A DNA stretch of 64,000 nucleotides from Fulvivirga sp. M361 (GTDB lineage: Bacteria; Bacteroidota; Bacteroidia; Cytophagales; Cyclobacteriaceae): NCBI RefSeq assembly GCF_007097395.1, contig NZ_VKDC01000025.1, forward strand, positions 1-64,000, in the 5' to 3' direction. The notes below the pieces were generated by a model. That model was given only the letters and a program-made list of their open reading frames with translations. It did not search any database and was not told where the DNA came from. Position numbers and translations under genes: made by a program. Positions 9,001 through 18,003 of the stretch are shown here, in pieces; positions within the stretch are counted from its first letter, which is position 1, and every line of letters starts with the position of its first letter.

Positions 9001-9319
9001 CCACGGTATTGAGGTTAAAAAAGACTCTTTATAATACTGATTTGCTTAATACTTGAAACACAACTTTATACATAGAACATAAATTAAATTTCAGTAGAGG
9101 CAAGCTACTTCCCTCTTTTTTTTGTTTAGATATAAAAAACGGATCAATTTGAGTTGATTTCGTTTAAAAAAAATTTATTCTTGATACATAATTACAACTA
9201 AACTGATTCTTACCCGCATCTCAATAACCGGACAGGTGAAAACAGGAAGGTGCTATAATGGGTCGTTTTAGGCAAATCTTGATTCAAACCACACCGTAAC
9301 ATTTAGTTAAACTATTGCT
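9001..9319 (+). other. 319-bp intergenic gap between glgB and the GH57 gene
   Basis: No open frame of note. It holds a weak hairpin (AGAGG 9096-9100 with CCTCT 9112-9116, or alternatively AGTAG with CTACT) followed by a run of T from 9116. It probably ends glgB transcription, implying that GH57 has its own promoter in the last 150 bp. Confidence 0.45.
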
Positions 9320-11716
9320 ATGAATAAACTCATATGTATTCACGGACATTTCTATCAGCCTCCAAGAGAAAATGCGTGGTTGGAAGAAGTAGAACTTCAG
9401 GATTCGGCACACCCATTTCACGATTGGAACGAGCGGATCACCCATGAATGTTATGGCCCTAACTCAGCGTCCAGGATCCTGAATAAAAGCGGGATAATTA
9501 AAAAGATCATCAATAATTACTCAAAGATAAGCTTCAACTTCGGTCCCACCTTACTTTCCTGGCTGGAAGCGTGCGATAAAGAAACCTATGAGGCCATACT
9601 TTATGCAGATAAGTTGAGCCAGGAAAATTACAGTGGCCACGGCTCAGCGGTAGCGCAGGTGTATAACCACATGATCATGCCACTGGCTAATCGCCGAGAT
9701 AAAGAAACGCAGGTGAAATGGGGGTTGTATGATTTTAAAAAGCGATTTGACAGGGATCCGGAGGGGATGTGGCTGGCTGAGACGGCAGCAGATACCGAAT
9801 CTCTTGAGGTACTGGCAGAACACGGAGTAAAATATACTATAATGGCGCCGCGTCAGGCAAAGGCGGTGAGGAAAATAGGGCAAGAAAACTGGACCGATGT
9901 ATCTGACCTATCGGTGAACCCGAAAGTGCCCTATCTCTGTAACCTTCCTTCCGGTAAGAAGATATATATCTACTTTTATGATGGGAATATTTCTCAGGCA
10001 GTCGCTTTTAACGGGCTCTTAAATGATGGACAACGTTTTGCAAATGAATTGATAAAAGGGTTTGATGATAATATGGAGGGACAGCAGTTGGTCCATATCG
10101 CTACCGATGGTGAAAGCTATGGTCATCATCATAAGCATGGTGATATGGCGCTTGCTTTTTGCCTTGATTATATCGAAAAGAGAGATCAGGTTGAACTAAC
10201 CAACTATGGAGAATTTCTTGAAAAATTTGAAGTACAATACGAGGCACAAATACAGGAGAATAGTTCTTGGAGTTGTGTTCATGGTGTAGGTAGATGGAAA
10301 GAGGATTGTGGCTGCCATACGGGCGGTCATGTGGACTGGAACCAACAGTGGAGAAAACCACTCAGAGATTCCCTGGATTGGCTTAGAAATAAACTTGAAA
10401 AGATATTTGAAAAAGAGGGAGGTGAGTTATTCAACGATCCCTGGAAAGCCCGTAATGAGTATATACGAGTCATTATGGATCGTGGCGGAGATAGCGTTCA
10501 GCAATTCTTGTCAGATTTTTTGAAAAAGGGAGACGACTATACCAAAGCCTTACGACTGATGGAGTTACAGCGTAATGCACAGCTAATGTATACCAGTTGT
10601 GGATGGTTTTTTGACGAAATTTCAGGAATTGAGACCACGCAAATTATGCAATATGCTTGTAGAGCAATACAGCTGGCATCACAAGTGGGTGGACAAGACC
10701 TGGAACCTGAGTTTTTGAAACATATTTCAAAAGCTAAAAGTAACTTGCCTGAACATAAAGACGCAGGCCATATTTATACTAAATATGTGGTGCCGGCTAA
10801 AGTAGACCTTGAGAGGGTAGGGATGCACTATTCTATCGCTTCTATTTTTGCCGAAGAACCTGAATCTTGTCCTGTATTTAATTACACAGCTCAGAATGAC
10901 TTTTTTGAACGTAGAGAGGCGGGTACGCAACGGCTTACATTGGGAGTAACCAAGATCAGGTCCGGTGTCACTCATTCTGAAAATAAATTTAGCTTTGCGG
11001 TCCTTTATTTAGGTCAGCAAAACATCATTGGTAACATCTCTATTGACATGTCTCGCGAGCTGTTTGATGAGATGCGTGCAAAGATCACTGATGCCTTTAA
11101 TAAGAGTAACCTGGGAGAAGTATTTAGTGTCATGCAAAAGTATTTTGGCCCGGAGAAGTATAACCTGTGGCATCTTTTTAAGGATGAAAAACGAGAGGTG
11201 CTTAAGCAGATCATGGAACGCAGCCTTAAGCAGGTGGAAGGATCTTTCAGGCGTATTTATAATCGCGACTATCAATTGATCAATTCCCTGCTTATCGATG
11301 AAATACCGTTGCCAAGCGCCTATATCACCACGCTACAGTATACATTAAATGCAGATCTGATGGCGGCATTTAATGAAAAACATATTGATTTGGAAGAGCT
11401 CAAACGCATTAAATTTGAATTTGATAAGTGGAACATTGCACTGGATAATAGCCTGGCTTTAGAACAACAGGTAGCAGTGACCGTATTCAAAGCATTGGAA
11501 CGGATATCGCGTGATAAAGGTAATGTCGAGCGTCTGGATCGGTTAAACAGCTTCTTCAGTGTGCTTAAGTATTTTAACCTGGAGCCAGGTCTGTATAAAA
11601 GCCAAAACCTCTATTTTCAGATCTCAATCAATCAAAAGGACTGTGGATTGGATAGTGCTGACTGGTATAAGGCCTTTGCTAAGCTTGGAGACCATTTGAA
11701 AGTAAAGGCTTACTGA
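9320..11716 (+). CDS. Glycoside hydrolase family 57 protein with DUF3536
   Basis: A 798-residue cytoplasmic protein (no signal peptide). The first half is a GH57 barrel: the opening CIHGHFYQPPREN with the conserved His, HECYGPNSASRIL, a W-containing GMWLAETAAD segment that holds the probable nucleophile Glu, and IATDGESYGHHHKHGD. The second half (about 400-798) is the helical DUF3536 region found with this GH57 subfamily. GH57 enzymes are retaining alpha-amylases, amylopullulanases or branching enzymes; the DUF3536 type is uncharacterised as far as I know. Position next to GlgB and a GH13 amylase points to intracellular alpha-glucan turnover. Confidence 0.85.
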   Translation: MNKLICIHGHFYQPPRENAWLEEVELQDSAHPFHDWNERITHECYGPNSASRILNKSGIIKKIINNYSKISFNFGPTLLSWLEACDKETYEAILYADKLSQENYSGHGSAVAQVYNHMIMPLANRRDKETQVKWGLYDFKKRFDRDPEGMWLAETAADTESLEVLAEHGVKYTIMAPRQAKAVRKIGQENWTDVSDLSVNPKVPYLCNLPSGKKIYIYFYDGNISQAVAFNGLLNDGQRFANELIKGFDDNMEGQQLVHIATDGESYGHHHKHGDMALAFCLDYIEKRDQVELTNYGEFLEKFEVQYEAQIQENSSWSCVHGVGRWKEDCGCHTGGHVDWNQQWRKPLRDSLDWLRNKLEKIFEKEGGELFNDPWKARNEYIRVIMDRGGDSVQQFLSDFLKKGDDYTKALRLMELQRNAQLMYTSCGWFFDEISGIETTQIMQYACRAIQLASQVGGQDLEPEFLKHISKAKSNLPEHKDAGHIYTKYVVPAKVDLERVGMHYSIASIFAEEPESCPVFNYTAQNDFFERREAGTQRLTLGVTKIRSGVTHSENKFSFAVLYLGQQNIIGNISIDMSRELFDEMRAKITDAFNKSNLGEVFSVMQKYFGPEKYNLWHLFKDEKREVLKQIMERSLKQVEGSFRRIYNRDYQLINSLLIDEIPLPSAYITTLQYTLNADLMAAFNEKHIDLEELKRIKFEFDKWNIALDNSLALEQQVAVTVFKALERISRDKGNVERLDRLNSFFSVLKYFNLEPGLYKSQNLYFQISINQKDCGLDSADWYKAFAKLGDHLKVKAY

Positions 11717-11997
11717 ATTGTAATCGTTTATATAAGCTTCAGTTGAAAACTGCACCAATAATTATTTGGTATTTGGATCTTTGGTAAGTTTTATTTTTAC
11801 TCACTCAAAAGTGGAAGGCAAAAAACAGTCAACATCAAATTAACATATCGGTAACTGACCACGAGAACCCGGAACCCAGTCACAGTATCCGGCTCTCTGT
11901 ACTTTGCCAAATCCAATCCCCTGTTTGCCTGCTCGCCTCAAATGAATATTCTCTACCATCCTATTTATAAGCACTAAATATGACAGCTGATCACATT

Positions 11998-12642
11998 TCA
12001 AGTCTCAGAATATAATCGGACATTAGCTTCTACATTATCAAGGTGAATGAGATCAGTCGTATCTCCCAAAACTTCATCGATTAAACCAAATTCTTTAGCT
12101 TGCAATGCATTTAAAAAACGATCTCTAATGAAGTAATCTTCTATTTCCTTCCAGGAATGCCCCGTATTCTTCCCCATGATATGAAAGAGTTGAGCCTGCA
12201 GTCTTTCCTGCTCCCTGGTGGCTATCCTAACGTCTTCCGTATAACCTTTTGCGCCGCCACCGGTAGGGTGCATGTGAATGGTAGCTTGAGGTAATGCATA
12301 ACGCATACCTGCCGTGCCCGCGGTGAGCAGAGCAGTAGCCATACTGCCGCAGAAGCCCACCGCTACAGTGGAAACCGGAGCTGAGATCATTTTCATGGCA
12401 TCATGAATTGCTAACCCTGCATATACACTACCTCCCGGGCTTTGAATATATAGATCGATCTGTTTTTTTGGATCCTGGCTATTCAGGTATAGTAGTTGGG
12501 CTACGATCATATTAGCTACCTGATCATCGATGCCAGTGCCCAGAAATACAATACGTTCTTTGAGCAACAAACTATAAATATCATATACCCTTTCATTGCC
12601 TCCCTGGCTATCTACTACCATAGGTATTACTTGTGCATTCAT
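11998..12642 (-). CDS. clpP: ClpP-family serine protease, sigma-linked paralogue
   Basis: A 214-residue ClpP subunit. The catalytic triad is intact: Ser100 in GFCGSMAT, His123 in TIHMHPTGGG and Asp174 in IRDRFLNA. SPGGSVYAGLAIHDAM is the oligomer-facing strand region. The segment after the catalytic His carries an extra residue relative to the usual IHQPLGG pattern. It is the last gene of a three-gene operon: its ATG overlaps the stop of the 91-aa gene by one base (TAATG), and an ECF sigma factor gene leads. It lacks the usual clpX or tig neighbours, so it is probably an accessory ClpP rather than the housekeeping copy. Linkage suggests a role in regulated proteolysis of a component of the sigma pathway. 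Confidence 0.9.
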   Translation of the reverse strand: MNAQVIPMVVDSQGGNERVYDIYSLLLKERIVFLGTGIDDQVANMIVAQLLYLNSQDPKKQIDLYIQSPGGSVYAGLAIHDAMKMISAPVSTVAVGFCGSMATALLTAGTAGMRYALPQATIHMHPTGGGAKGYTEDVRIATREQERLQAQLFHIMGKNTGHSWKEIEDYFIRDRFLNALQAKEFGLIDEVLGDTTDLIHLDNVEANVRLYSET

Positions 12643-12917
12643 TATTTCCTAGCGTTAAAAATATTCAAGATTTTGTTTTTGAATCGGATGTATTCAGGTT
12701 CTTTGAAAAGGCGTTGATGCACCTCTTCTATTTCTTCTATCAGTTTTTTGCGTCCATAGCACCTAATGTGTTCATACAATTCTCGTTGTTGACTTACTTT
12801 TTCCCGTAACTCACCACTACACATCAGAGAAACCTCGAACCGCAGATGCTGTGAAGGGTCATTCTTCTGCAATAAGTAGTTTTCTATGCGCTCAATTTCA
12901 TTCAACGAAGTCCTCAT
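12642..12917 (-). CDS. 91-aa charged protein between sigma factor and ClpP
   Basis: A small soluble protein without signal peptide or membrane segment, rich in Glu, Arg and Lys and probably all helical (ERIENYLL, LREKVSQQRELYEHIR, KKLIEEIEEVHQRLF). It overlaps the sigma gene by 20 nt upstream and the clpP start by 1 nt downstream, so translation is likely coupled. The first 40 residues (IENYLLQKNDPSQHLRFEVSL, then SGELREKV) resemble the short cytoplasmic part seen at the start of Bacteroidota membrane anti-sigma proteins, but the transmembrane and periplasmic parts are absent. I infer a cytosolic anti-sigma or adaptor that could be a ClpP substrate. No domain name can be given. Confidence 0.7.
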   Translation of the reverse strand: MRTSLNEIERIENYLLQKNDPSQHLRFEVSLMCSGELREKVSQQRELYEHIRCYGRKKLIEEIEEVHQRLFKEPEYIRFKNKILNIFNARK

Positions 12918-13428
12918 ATGCCATTTTTTTCTCTTTAATTAATTCCCTTACTTTTTCCATACACTTATACTTTTGTACTGTGGCTGAGCGCTCCCCCATA
13001 AAACCAAACTTCTTGGCTACCTGGCTCATAGATATTTTATCATAGTATACGGCTTCTAACAATTCCATACATTTTTGACTCACTTTTTCCAGAAATGTTA
13101 ACAAGATTTCCTTAGAGGGGTGACTTGGTTCTTGCAATTCGGCTGTTTCCGGGAGATTTTCTAATGCCATAGGACTCGCCTTGTTCTCTTTATATCTCTT
13201 GTACCATAAATGCCGGGAAATACCAAAAAGGTACGCCGCGTTACTTTCCTGCCTTTGTTCAGAACGAGTTTGCTCGTAATGTATGATCAATGCATCCTGA
13301 AACAGGTCTTTAGCATCTTCAAGTGATCCACCTCGCTTGGAGATGTAAGCTGCTAACTGGGGGAAAACTTCCTGATATAGATGTAAGAATAGTTTTTTTC
13401 TTGATTCCCTGGTTTCATTCATAATCAT
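12898..13428 (-). CDS. ECF-type RNA polymerase sigma factor
   Basis: A 176-residue sigma-70 family factor with only regions 2 and 4. Region 2 (about 15-85) has EDAKDLFQDALIIHYEQ and AYLFGISRHLWYKRYKE. Region 4 (about 110-170) has MELLEAVYYDKISMSQVAKKFGF and a helix-turn-helix that ends RSATVQKYKCMEKVREL. Start: ATG ending at 13428, with a second Met two codons later. It leads an operon with the 91-aa protein and ClpP. A 7-bp inverted repeat (ATGCAAG/CTTGCAT) lies about 60 bp upstream. The absence of a membrane anti-sigma gene and the presence of a protease set this apart from ordinary ECF loci. Confidence 0.88.
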   Translation of the reverse strand: MIMNETRESRKKLFLHLYQEVFPQLAAYISKRGGSLEDAKDLFQDALIIHYEQTRSEQRQESNAAYLFGISRHLWYKRYKENKASPMALENLPETAELQEPSHPSKEILLTFLEKVSQKCMELLEAVYYDKISMSQVAKKFGFMGERSATVQKYKCMEKVRELIKEKKMAYEDFVE

Positions 13429-13487
13429 TAAGGCTAATAATTCTTTTGATTGAATTCAGCTGTAATACGTTAAAAACGATTGTTTAA

Positions 13488-13507
13488 ATGCAAGACGGTT
13501 CTTGCAT
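13488..13507. promoter_or_regulatory. Inverted repeat upstream of the sigma/clpP operon
   Basis: ATGCAAG (13488-13494) and CTTGCAT (13501-13507) are exact complements with a 6-nt spacer, 60 bp before the sigma factor ATG on the minus strand. It could be an operator or a 5' leader hairpin. No other copy was noticed in the window. Confidence 0.35.
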
Positions 13508-13689
13508 ATTAGTATGACCAATACCTGAACTTCATCTGCCACTCATATACTAAGTGTAAGTATGGAAGAGATTATCACCTTTCTTTTTTAACTTTTTTTA
13601 AATATCAGCTAAAAAATGATGAACAGGTATTTTGATACTTTCGGCGAAAGAAACCAGGATGGGAGGACAAATGGTCGATAGATTTTATT

Positions 13690-14316
13690 CTAATCGAGAT
13701 GATAGATTTCCATGATATCTTTGAGCACTTTATCAAAATCAATATTCAGGTCGATGAGTTTACCCGTAGAGATGTCAAAAACCCAACCATGAACAGTAAT
13801 GCCTCTTTCTTTATAAGCGATTTGTACATCTGCTGTTTTAAGGATATTTACACATTGTTCCTGTACATTAAGCTCTACGAGGCGTTTGTATTTTTTGTCC
13901 TCATCCTGGATGGCATTTAGCTCCTCTTTATGTAGCCGATATACATCACGTATGTTTCGAAGCCATGGGTTTAAAATGCCCAGGTCAGTAGATTCCATGG
14001 CAGCCTTTACCCCACCACAGTAATAATGACCACACACTACCACATGATTGACTTTTAAAATACTTACAGCATAGTTTACTACCGACATAGACGCCAGATC
14101 AATATTGGAAACCATATTTGCAATATTCCGGTGAACGAAAACATCGCCTGGTCCGACCCCCATAAGCTCTTCCGCGGTTACCCGGCTATCTGAGCATCCA
14201 ATGTAGAGTATTTCAGGGCTTTGCCCTGATGCCAGTTTAGTAAAATAATCTTTATCCAGATTTAACTTTTCATTTACCCAGTCCTGGTTGTTCTTGAAAA
14301 TCTCTTGAATGTCCAT
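13690..14316 (-). CDS. can: Beta-class carbonic anhydrase
   Basis: Interconverts CO2 and bicarbonate in the cytoplasm using zinc. 208 residues, the usual length of the Can/plant-type clade. Zinc ligands are visible as Cys41 and Asp43 in GCSDSR, and His97 and Cys100 in GHYYCGG. The Asp-Arg dyad (Asp43, Arg45) and the VHRNIANMV strand are present. It ends about 260 bp from the sigma gene start and is probably transcribed alone. The upstream 348 bp to the kinase gene are AT-rich. Confidence 0.95.
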   Translation of the reverse strand: MDIQEIFKNNQDWVNEKLNLDKDYFTKLASGQSPEILYIGCSDSRVTAEELMGVGPGDVFVHRNIANMVSNIDLASMSVVNYAVSILKVNHVVVCGHYYCGGVKAAMESTDLGILNPWLRNIRDVYRLHKEELNAIQDEDKKYKRLVELNVQEQCVNILKTADVQIAYKERGITVHGWVFDISTGKLIDLNIDFDKVLKDIMEIYHLD

Positions 14317-14664
14317 TTTTATGATTTTAGTAGGATTAGTAATACCGGAATAAGTTTACCGAATCGACAGATTAGATCATAGAAAATCAAAAAAAACCTT
14401 TGATTAAGAACTTATTGATAATATAAAAAGCAATGAGATCGGATTTACTTAAATAAACTAATTGATAATAAGTATTATTGAATGTAAAAAAAATAAACAA
14501 GTTATTAACTTATGTGACAAATTTGAGATGTGTTATTTTAAAAATCAACATAACTAATTTCACCTAAAGCCAAATAGTAGCTTGTTGAGTTGTTTAATAT
14601 TAATCAAGGTTTGGTTTTAATTAAATTATATTCTTGATTACCAGGCGCAAAGAGTCCCTACAAA
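14317..14664. other. 348-bp AT-rich divergent promoter region
   Basis: Lies between the carbonic anhydrase start (minus) and the histidine kinase start (plus). I see no gene. It contains an 8-bp inverted repeat, TAATCAAG at 14601-14608 and CTTGATTA at 14633-14640, 25 bp before the kinase start. This could be an operator. Confidence 0.4.
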
Positions 14665-16707
14665 GTGTGTATAGAAAGAGCTAAGTTATTTTTGCTGTTT
14701 TCCTGTGTGCTAACAAATATTAACTTGTTGGCACAACACCCGGATGTCGATGAGATAAGGCAAAGTATCAAAGACTTCGAACATAACGAAGTCATTGAAG
14801 ATACATCTTATGTACATATGCTCAATAGGTTTTCAGAGTCCTTTCAGTACATTAACCTTGATAGTATGCAGTATTATGCTCAAAAAGCCATGCATGTGGC
14901 GGAAAAGCTGCAATATCTGGAAGGGGTGGTGGAAGCTACCCGGCTAAGGTCTTCTGTTTTTCTACGTCGGGGAGAGTTTAAAAAAGTGGTTGACTTGACC
15001 TTAGGTACACGCCTGAAAATAGATGATACGCAGCTAAAGAGTGAAAAAGCTTTGATGGATCAGTACATAGGCATTGCGTATTGTGGCGCTGGCTTTTATA
15101 AAGCCGGCATACCTTATTTACTCAGATCGCTGGATGCCTATAGACAAATAGGAGATTCGGGCCTAAGGGTTTTTCAAAACCTTAACAACCTGGGAGTGGC
15201 CTATATCAAGCTGAAAGATTTTGAAGAAGCCCTGGAGATATTTCTTGAACTGGACAGTTTACCCAAAGAGGATTCTTACGAAATGTCTGTTTCGGTTAAC
15301 CTGGCATATGCATACTCCGGATTAGGAAGATATGAAGAGGCTAAAACACAATGTAATAAAGTCTTGAGCTTCCCTAAGGAAAAATACGACCCTCGGGGCT
15401 TCGGCTACGCCAATTTTCAACTGGGTAAGTTACTGACAGAAGAACGGGATTATGAAGGAGCTGTGGCTGCGTATGAGGAGTCTATATCTATTTTTGAAAA
15501 CATTGGTAATACGGTTGATCAGGTCCCTTCCTATGATGGGCTGACTAAAATTTACCTGGAAAATGGCCGTAAAGATAAAGCACTTAAATATGCGTCTATT
15601 GCCCTTGAAAAAGCAGAGGCAAGTGATGCTATGGATATGCGCAAACTTGCCCTTGAGACAAATTACATGATGTTTAAAAGGTTTGGTGAGTATGAAAAGG
15701 CTTTGAGTTTTTATGAATCGTTCAAAAGTGTGTCAGATAGTTTGGAAAATGCAGAATTGAGTGAAGAGTTGGGGCGTCTATCTGCCGAATATAAGTTCAA
15801 TGAAAAGAAAAATGAATTGTTGTTAAGTCAGCAAAGAGAAAACCTGGAAAATCAGCAAGCCATCACTAATCAAAAAAGGCTGGTTTATCTCTTTATTATG
15901 GTCATCGTTGCCGGAGCTATTATTCTTTTTATTGTCTATCGTAATTATAAAAGTAAAAAGAAGCATAGTCTGGCATTGGAAGAAAAGAACCTGCAGATAG
16001 AAAAACAATCAGAAGTACTTCAGAAAGCTAATCATGTTAAAAACAGGTTGTTCTCAATTTTAGCGCATGACCTACGTAGTCCGTTAAACTCACTGAATGG
16101 CTTATTGATGATCCTGGAGAGCAAAGTAGCTTCACCTCAAGAAATCGAATCGCTTCTTCCTCAATTGGGAGAGAGCTTTGATAGGAATTCTAATTTATTG
16201 AATAACTTATTGCATTGGGCATGTAGCCAGTTAGATGGATATAAGGTCGTTCCTGAAAAATTTGATATTGTTAGTGCTATACAGAATGATCTTCAGCTTT
16301 TTGAAACGCGTGCTGACAAAAAAGGGGTGAGTTTAGCTCTCAATATAAATGAGCCTTACCAGGTACATGCTGATAAAAATATGATTGAGTTGGTGCTTAT
16401 TAATTTGCTGTCTAATGCTATAAAATATTGTAAATCAGGAGATAATGTAAGTGTTTTCGTTAGTGCCGAGAACCAGGTACTGGTTGAAATACAGGACACA
16501 GGCATAGGTATGGATAGCCGAACATTGGATAAGATCTTCCAGGATTCCTTTTTTAGCACAAGTGGTACGAATGATGAAAAAGGAACCGGTCTGGGTTTGA
16601 TGTTGTGTATGGACTTTATTAAGAAAAATGGAGGTGAGATATGGGCTGAAAGCGAATTGGGCGCAGGCAGTACTTTTTATTTTACTCTCCCAGTTTATGT
16701 TGACTGA
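14665..16707 (+). CDS. TPR-containing sensor histidine kinase
   Basis: A 680-residue membrane sensor. It begins at a GTG (14665) with a signal-like segment ending LLAQ at about residue 24. Residues about 30-370 are tetratricopeptide repeats, expected in the periplasm. A single membrane segment (LVYLFIMVIVAGAIILFIVY) lies at about 411-430, then a short coiled coil, then the HisKA dimerisation helix with phospho-acceptor His468 in AHDLRSPLNSL. The HATPase domain shows N box NLLSNAIKY, DTGIGM and GTGLGLMLCMDF. It has no receiver domain and no response regulator gene adjacent, so it is an orphan kinase by position. The signal sensed is unknown. Confidence 0.9.
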   Translation: MCIERAKLFLLFSCVLTNINLLAQHPDVDEIRQSIKDFEHNEVIEDTSYVHMLNRFSESFQYINLDSMQYYAQKAMHVAEKLQYLEGVVEATRLRSSVFLRRGEFKKVVDLTLGTRLKIDDTQLKSEKALMDQYIGIAYCGAGFYKAGIPYLLRSLDAYRQIGDSGLRVFQNLNNLGVAYIKLKDFEEALEIFLELDSLPKEDSYEMSVSVNLAYAYSGLGRYEEAKTQCNKVLSFPKEKYDPRGFGYANFQLGKLLTEERDYEGAVAAYEESISIFENIGNTVDQVPSYDGLTKIYLENGRKDKALKYASIALEKAEASDAMDMRKLALETNYMMFKRFGEYEKALSFYESFKSVSDSLENAELSEELGRLSAEYKFNEKKNELLLSQQRENLENQQAITNQKRLVYLFIMVIVAGAIILFIVYRNYKSKKKHSLALEEKNLQIEKQSEVLQKANHVKNRLFSILAHDLRSPLNSLNGLLMILESKVASPQEIESLLPQLGESFDRNSNLLNNLLHWACSQLDGYKVVPEKFDIVSAIQNDLQLFETRADKKGVSLALNINEPYQVHADKNMIELVLINLLSNAIKYCKSGDNVSVFVSAENQVLVEIQDTGIGMDSRTLDKIFQDSFFSTSGTNDEKGTGLGLMLCMDFIKKNGGEIWAESELGAGSTFYFTLPVYVD

Positions 16708-16933
16708 TTTTTTATTATGTATAATACATACTTTGTCTCAACATAAGTCATGAGTTTGTCAAAATCTCCTATCTAGGCGCCTTTACCTTATTGACCTGCT
16801 TCCAGTCTCTGGTACCAGTTCCCCGGCACCCATCACACATTATGCTCCAAGCCCTTCGCGATAATAGAATATACTCATTTAATTCATAAAAGAGCATTGA
16901 ACCAGGCGCTGAAACGCGAATATAAAGATCGTG

Positions 16934-17470
16934 CTACCATCCGTTTAATGTTTTCGTTTGCTCTATATGTCCCAGGTGATGGTCCCCATGCCATTCGTAC
17001 AAAAACAGGTTAGACTTAAGTGTAATTTCATGCCCTGATTCCGGGTGAATGAAAGTTTTCTCCAGGTTTTCGTCTGTGAGAGCTCTTAATAAGTACACCC
17101 ATTTGGAATGCAATAGTTCTAAGAAATCTAAAGAGGTGGCTATGGGAGCAGTTTTATAATCCGGTAATTCAGCCCAGGCTACCTCATCATAAGCTTTAAT
17201 GACAGGTTTATTTTCTGTTAGAGTCCATTTGAATCGGATGTAGCTGTTTAAGTGGCTATCGGGAACATGATGTACTACCTGACGTAAAGTCCATCCTTCT
17301 GGCCTGTATGCAACATCCAGTTGTTCTTCGGTCAGTGTTTCCACTGCTTTTCTGAACCGCAAGGGAAGTGTTTCAATACGATTGATACATTGATGGATGT
17401 CCGTTGGGTCTATGATCTTTGGCCATTCGAATTTGCCTATAGGGTAACGTAATTTTTCTAGTGATGGCAT
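16934..17470 (-). CDS. DinB-superfamily YfiT-like protein (putative thiol transferase)
   Basis: A 178-residue cytoplasmic four-helix-bundle protein of the DinB/YfiT type, putatively metal dependent. Visible family marks: LRYPIGKFEWP at the N-terminus, WTLRQVVHHVPDSHLNSYIRFKW with the first metal-ligand His, IKAYDEVAWAELPDY, and the C-terminal WHGDHHLGHIEQ with the remaining His ligands. Relatives act as bacillithiol S-transferases or unknown hydrolases. It follows the NTF2-like and decarboxylase genes on the same strand (50-bp gap) and may be the last gene of that operon. Confidence 0.85.
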   Translation of the reverse strand: MPSLEKLRYPIGKFEWPKIIDPTDIHQCINRIETLPLRFRKAVETLTEEQLDVAYRPEGWTLRQVVHHVPDSHLNSYIRFKWTLTENKPVIKAYDEVAWAELPDYKTAPIATSLDFLELLHSKWVYLLRALTDENLEKTFIHPESGHEITLKSNLFLYEWHGDHHLGHIEQTKTLNGW

Positions 17471-17520
17471 CTGTTTTTATTTTCTTTTAGTTCTGAATAT
17501 CAACACAAGCATCTGCACCA

Positions 17521-18003
17521 CTAAATGGCTTTGTTTTGTGCCATGTATTTTTTCAATACCCTGAGCGTTTCAGCGCTTACTTTCTTTTTTAAGAAAGGTG
17601 ACCAGCCTAACAAAGCCCCTGGCATACCCAACGCCATTTGTGACCATTTCCAGAAACTGAAGTAATCTGTATGGCGTATTATTTTACCACCTTTAAACTG
17701 AAATGTTGCTTTGATCTTATTATGTACCTTCCTGCCGGATTTGGAAAAAAGATAGATAGCTTCCCATGCAGCGGTGCCTTCATTATCATCGGCTTGTACA
17801 TCACCAAAGGTGATGACCAGTTCTTTTCCGCCTCGTTCTATCAGCATGTGCCACATCGCACAGGCATGTTGATGATCAAGTTCTCCGAACACAGGATCTG
17901 AAAATTGTAGTTCGTCGTGATAGCAGGCAACCATGCCGGTTGCATCATGTTCAGCAAAGGAGCTATAGAATTTTTGTATCAGAGCTAAGTGAGCATCTCT
18001 CAT
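17521..18003 (-). CDS. NTF2-like (SnoaL-type) protein
   Basis: A 160-residue cytoplasmic protein with the cone-shaped NTF2/SnoaL fold: helix with LIQKFYSSFAEHDATGMVACYHDELQFSDPVFGEL, then strands ending in KGGKIIRHTDYFSFWKWSQMALG. Such proteins are often isomerases, cyclases or ligand-binding scaffolds; the sequence alone does not choose. Its ATG overlaps the stop of the PLP decarboxylase (4-nt ATGA overlap), so the two are co-translated and probably share a pathway. Confidence 0.8.
   Translation of the reverse strand: MRDAHLALIQKFYSSFAEHDATGMVACYHDELQFSDPVFGELDHQHACAMWHMLIERGGKELVITFGDVQADDNEGTAAWEAIYLFSKSGRKVHNKIKATFQFKGGKIIRHTDYFSFWKWSQMALGMPGALLGWSPFLKKKVSAETLRVLKKYMAQNKAI

Noticed and set aside
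16716-16730. TATGTAT-A-ATACATA palindrome after the histidine kinase gene
   Set aside because: AT-only repeat downstream of a gene without T-run or adjacent promoter; no supportable function.
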